A program made the position numbers and the translations under genes. Shown here piece by piece: positions 61,295 through 64,000 of a stretch of DNA of 64,000 nt. Source of the DNA: Xiphophorus maculatus (taxonomy: Eukaryota > Chordata > Actinopteri > Cyprinodontiformes > Poeciliidae); NCBI RefSeq assembly GCF_002775205.1, contig NC_036457.1, positions 7,704,024 to 7,768,023 of the forward strand, in the 5' to 3' direction. A model generated the notes under the pieces. That model did not search any database, was not told where the DNA came from, and saw only the letters and a list, made by a program, of their open reading frames with translations. Each line of letters begins with the position of its first letter. Within the stretch, counting starts at the first letter, position 1.

Positions 61295-64000
61295 TTGCAG
61301 CTCGAGGTAATAATGTGGTGATGATGTGTGGTTTGTGTGCCCAGACAGCAAGCTGCAGGATTCAAAAGCATAAAAAGATTGCTTATCATGCAGACAAGAA
61401 AAGTAAGGAGGCAGGATGTCGTCGTTAAATTTGAACCATTTGTTCAGCCAAACACAGGATTAATACACTCAGTTTGTCTGCGGTCATTGCTTCAAAAAAA
61501 AAAAAAGAAAGAGAATAGTATACAAAGAGTTGTGAAGCAGATTTTATAGAGAGTACTGATGTCAATGTTGTTACCGCACTTCCTGCTGTTTCTGGATATC
61601 ACCATATCTACTTATGATTGGCCTGAGTGACCTCAGATGTAAGTCATCAATCTGGCTTTATGAAATGTTTTACAAAAGAAACAACAATCTCAAACCGATT
61701 CTCCCCGAATTGTGCAGAACACTTTCCCTCCATTATTTGTACATTTATATGGATGTGTTTTTAAAACATGCTATTTTTCCTCCTTGGCAGCTGTTTTGAG
61801 ACCAGAGATACTTTGATTCGATATTCATATCTGTATAGGTCCTGATGTATATATTTTTATAAAACATTCTAGGGATCAGTGATAATGTACCCGATCCATG
61901 AGGGCAGATCTATCCTGTCAAATTCTATGATTTATGCTCTGAGCAAAGTCATACTTTATTTATTATTTCACATATTTAGAATTTCTGAACTATTTGAAAG
62001 GTTTTGTTGTTGTTTTTACGTTTGAACAAGGTAGCGAACCTATTGTTTTTGTCAGTTTCTGTTTTTTTTTTTGAGCGAAATTGAGTGGAATTGCATGAGA
62101 AGGCAATGGCACACCAAGCAAGTCATAAATTGAAAATACTAGCTGACTGCAACATAATAATATCATGAAACTAAGTTAGGTCTCTTTTGTTTGTTCTCTT
62201 TCTCCTTAACACATGGTGTAACAGGAGTCTTTGGAAATCCAATCATTGCCGATCAGCTGTGTCCATTTATAAATAACTACACAGTAAACTAATAATAGAA
62301 GCAATAACACATACCCTGCATGGTTTCAGGTTGCCAGAGGGGATAAATGGACTACTGGGGATTATTTTTGGGGACTGAATCCAGCAGGACCCTTTCGCTG
62401 CAACACTGGTCCCATCATATGCGGCTGTGCAGTCAGCCAACTTGGCACTTACTCGACAGGGCTGTTGCCAAAAGACACCTACTTATTACAACTAATAATA
62501 TTTCCTGCCTGTCCTGCATACAGGCCAGTCGTGTTGTCTTTCACTAGGGAGGCATTATGTTTTGCTTCTTCGTGTTTTGACCTGTAGCACCACAGCAAAT
62601 AATAAAGCGACATGTATTTGTCACTTCAGAAAAAAAAAGTCAATTGGTATTTTCAGACTTTTCAAATGAGTAAGTGAGGTGAAGAAGTAGGTTTCTGCTG
62701 TCTGCGATATAACTGTGACTCAGACTGAAAAATAAGACATTGTGATATGAGGATATGAGGTAAGAATATGACATACATAGCTAAACCACATTGACCCAGC
62801 TACCTAAAAGTATAATTACCCTTACTTTTTGTACTTTTCAACAGGAAGAACATTTTACTTGTTGCATTATGCAAGAGAAAAATTACTTCAATTAAATGTT
62901 TTTCCTTTTCTTCAAACAGTTAAGAAAATAAACGCTGACTCTTTGCCCCTTCATCCTTCAGACTTTCACATCTTTGGTCTTTTCATGCTGCCAGCTTTCA
63001 GCTTCACACAGAAGCTGTCTGCCAACCGACCACGGGTCCCTTTGTATACTTCTTGACTGAAAGCATGTTCTCTATAGGACATATAGATTTGTAACTCCAT
63101 TAAAAGTCTAGTCACAATAACTATGGTTTGATTTGGAGCCATAATCTGTAATTTTATAGACATATACAGACCAAAGGACATAATAAAGACTACAAATGAG
63201 AATAACAATTAAATTTTATACCATGCTGCATTGATGGAGTTTTTACTGGTTTTACTGGTATACCTTTCAGATAAACTTCATTTTTGTTGTGTTAGCTATA
63301 AATCATATTCATAAAAATGAACACAAATAAAAACTTGTAATATATTACTTGGTGTTAGCTTGTTAGTTTCATTTTTTTTTGTTGAAGAACTGAAATAAAT
63401 CACCTTTTCATTGTACATATTCTAAATCATTGAGAATCACTAATGTGGGCTGAAAAAGTTTAGCTTTAATTTTTTAAATGTAATTTCAATGTCCATGGAA
63501 GCCCAGAAATGTGATTCTTGACTCATATTTAGCAATCTTTATCTTTAATTTTTGAAAGTTAGTTTCTGCTACTTCGCTTACAAACAATAAAAGGTTTGTG
63601 AACTCTGACCTAAAAAGAGCATTACTTTGAAAAGCTGGATCTAAATCAAACTAATTCGATTATAAATGTGGGTTAGAAAGACATTCAAACATGTTTCATG
63701 ATTTGAATGAAATTGGAATATGTTAAACAGAAGTCAAAGCATGATCAGTGTGAACAAATTTTTCTGTAGAAACTCAGACTACTCACACTAGAAACGCATA
63801 TCCCATCGAGATCACAACATGAAATGCTCAGCAGGGTCTAAAAAATGCCTGCGGCAAAACTTAAGGAATCAGCGGAGCAGGTTCAAATTTCTGTTCATGA
63901 CTCAACTAAATGCAAATTATTGAACAGACAACGTGTCCATGACCGAAGAGCATAGAGGACATTCAGTTCGCTGTGCTATATAACTCTGCTGCACCATTAA

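Larger units (their letters stand above)
43610..64000. other. Gene-poor flank downstream of taf1a
   Basis: About 20 kb without a coding region that I can support. Open frames are short, lack family likeness and mostly lack splice context. The recognised content is listed separately: Tc1-like remnants, a solo LTR, hAT and retroposon fragments, small tandem repeats and hairpins. Stretches such as 49000-50600, 53200-55500 and 58200-61200 hold nothing that I recognise. They could contain distal regulatory DNA. Confidence 0.6.

Noticed and set aside
1-64000. A previously undescribed gene system or cluster
   Set aside because: The five genes are known vertebrate families with unrelated roles. The gene-free DNA shows only repeats and isolated motifs, so no new system is supported.

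Overview
The window is a piece of a ray-finned (teleost) fish nuclear genome. The evidence is split genes with GT-AG introns, vertebrate-type protein families, AT-rich intergenic DNA, microsatellites, and many decayed copies of DNA transposons (Tc1/mariner-like, hAT, piggyBac) typical of fish. No bacterial, phage or plasmid system was seen. All identifications come from reading the sequence and from knowledge of the families; no database search was run.

Layout, left to right. (1) 1-922, minus: the 5' coding exons of drc5/tcte1, a ciliary dynein regulatory complex subunit; the gene runs off the left edge. (2) 5.7-11.53 kb, minus: rnf8, nine coding exons, 514 residues, FHA plus coiled coil plus C3HC4 RING, with a Ser/acidic C-terminal tail not present in the human protein. 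(3) 13.01-18.73 kb, plus: aida, ten exons, 304 residues, arranged head to head with rnf8 across about 1.5 kb. (4) 20.93-36.87 kb, minus: mia3/TANGO1, 27 coding exons giving 1730 residues, convergent with aida. An alternative first exon at 30.25-30.34 kb predicts a short form of 807 residues without the lumenal part. (5) 38.6-43.6 kb, plus: taf1a, head to head with mia3, one noncoding plus ten coding exons, 423 residues. (6) 43.6-64 kb: no gene that I can support; transposon debris, one intact solo LTR with a 5-bp target duplication, small tandem repeats and hairpins.

The taf1a-mia3-aida block keeps the neighbour order known from human 1q41 (TAF1A, MIA3, AIDA, BROX). Beyond aida the order differs: rnf8 and drc5 lie there, whose human counterparts are on chromosome 6p21. 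The five genes are not an operon and have unrelated jobs: ciliary motility, DNA-damage ubiquitin signalling, axin/JNK regulation, collagen export at ER exit sites, and RNA polymerase I initiation.

Exon boundaries were set by hand from splice signals, reading phase and family similarity. The four complete genes keep reading frame from start to stop across every junction. The most useful leads are the two mia3 promoters, a tandemly duplicated about 240-bp block at the likely taf1a promoter, the rnf8 tail, RFX/X-box-like motifs, and transposon insertions with intact target duplications. I found no convincing new biological system.
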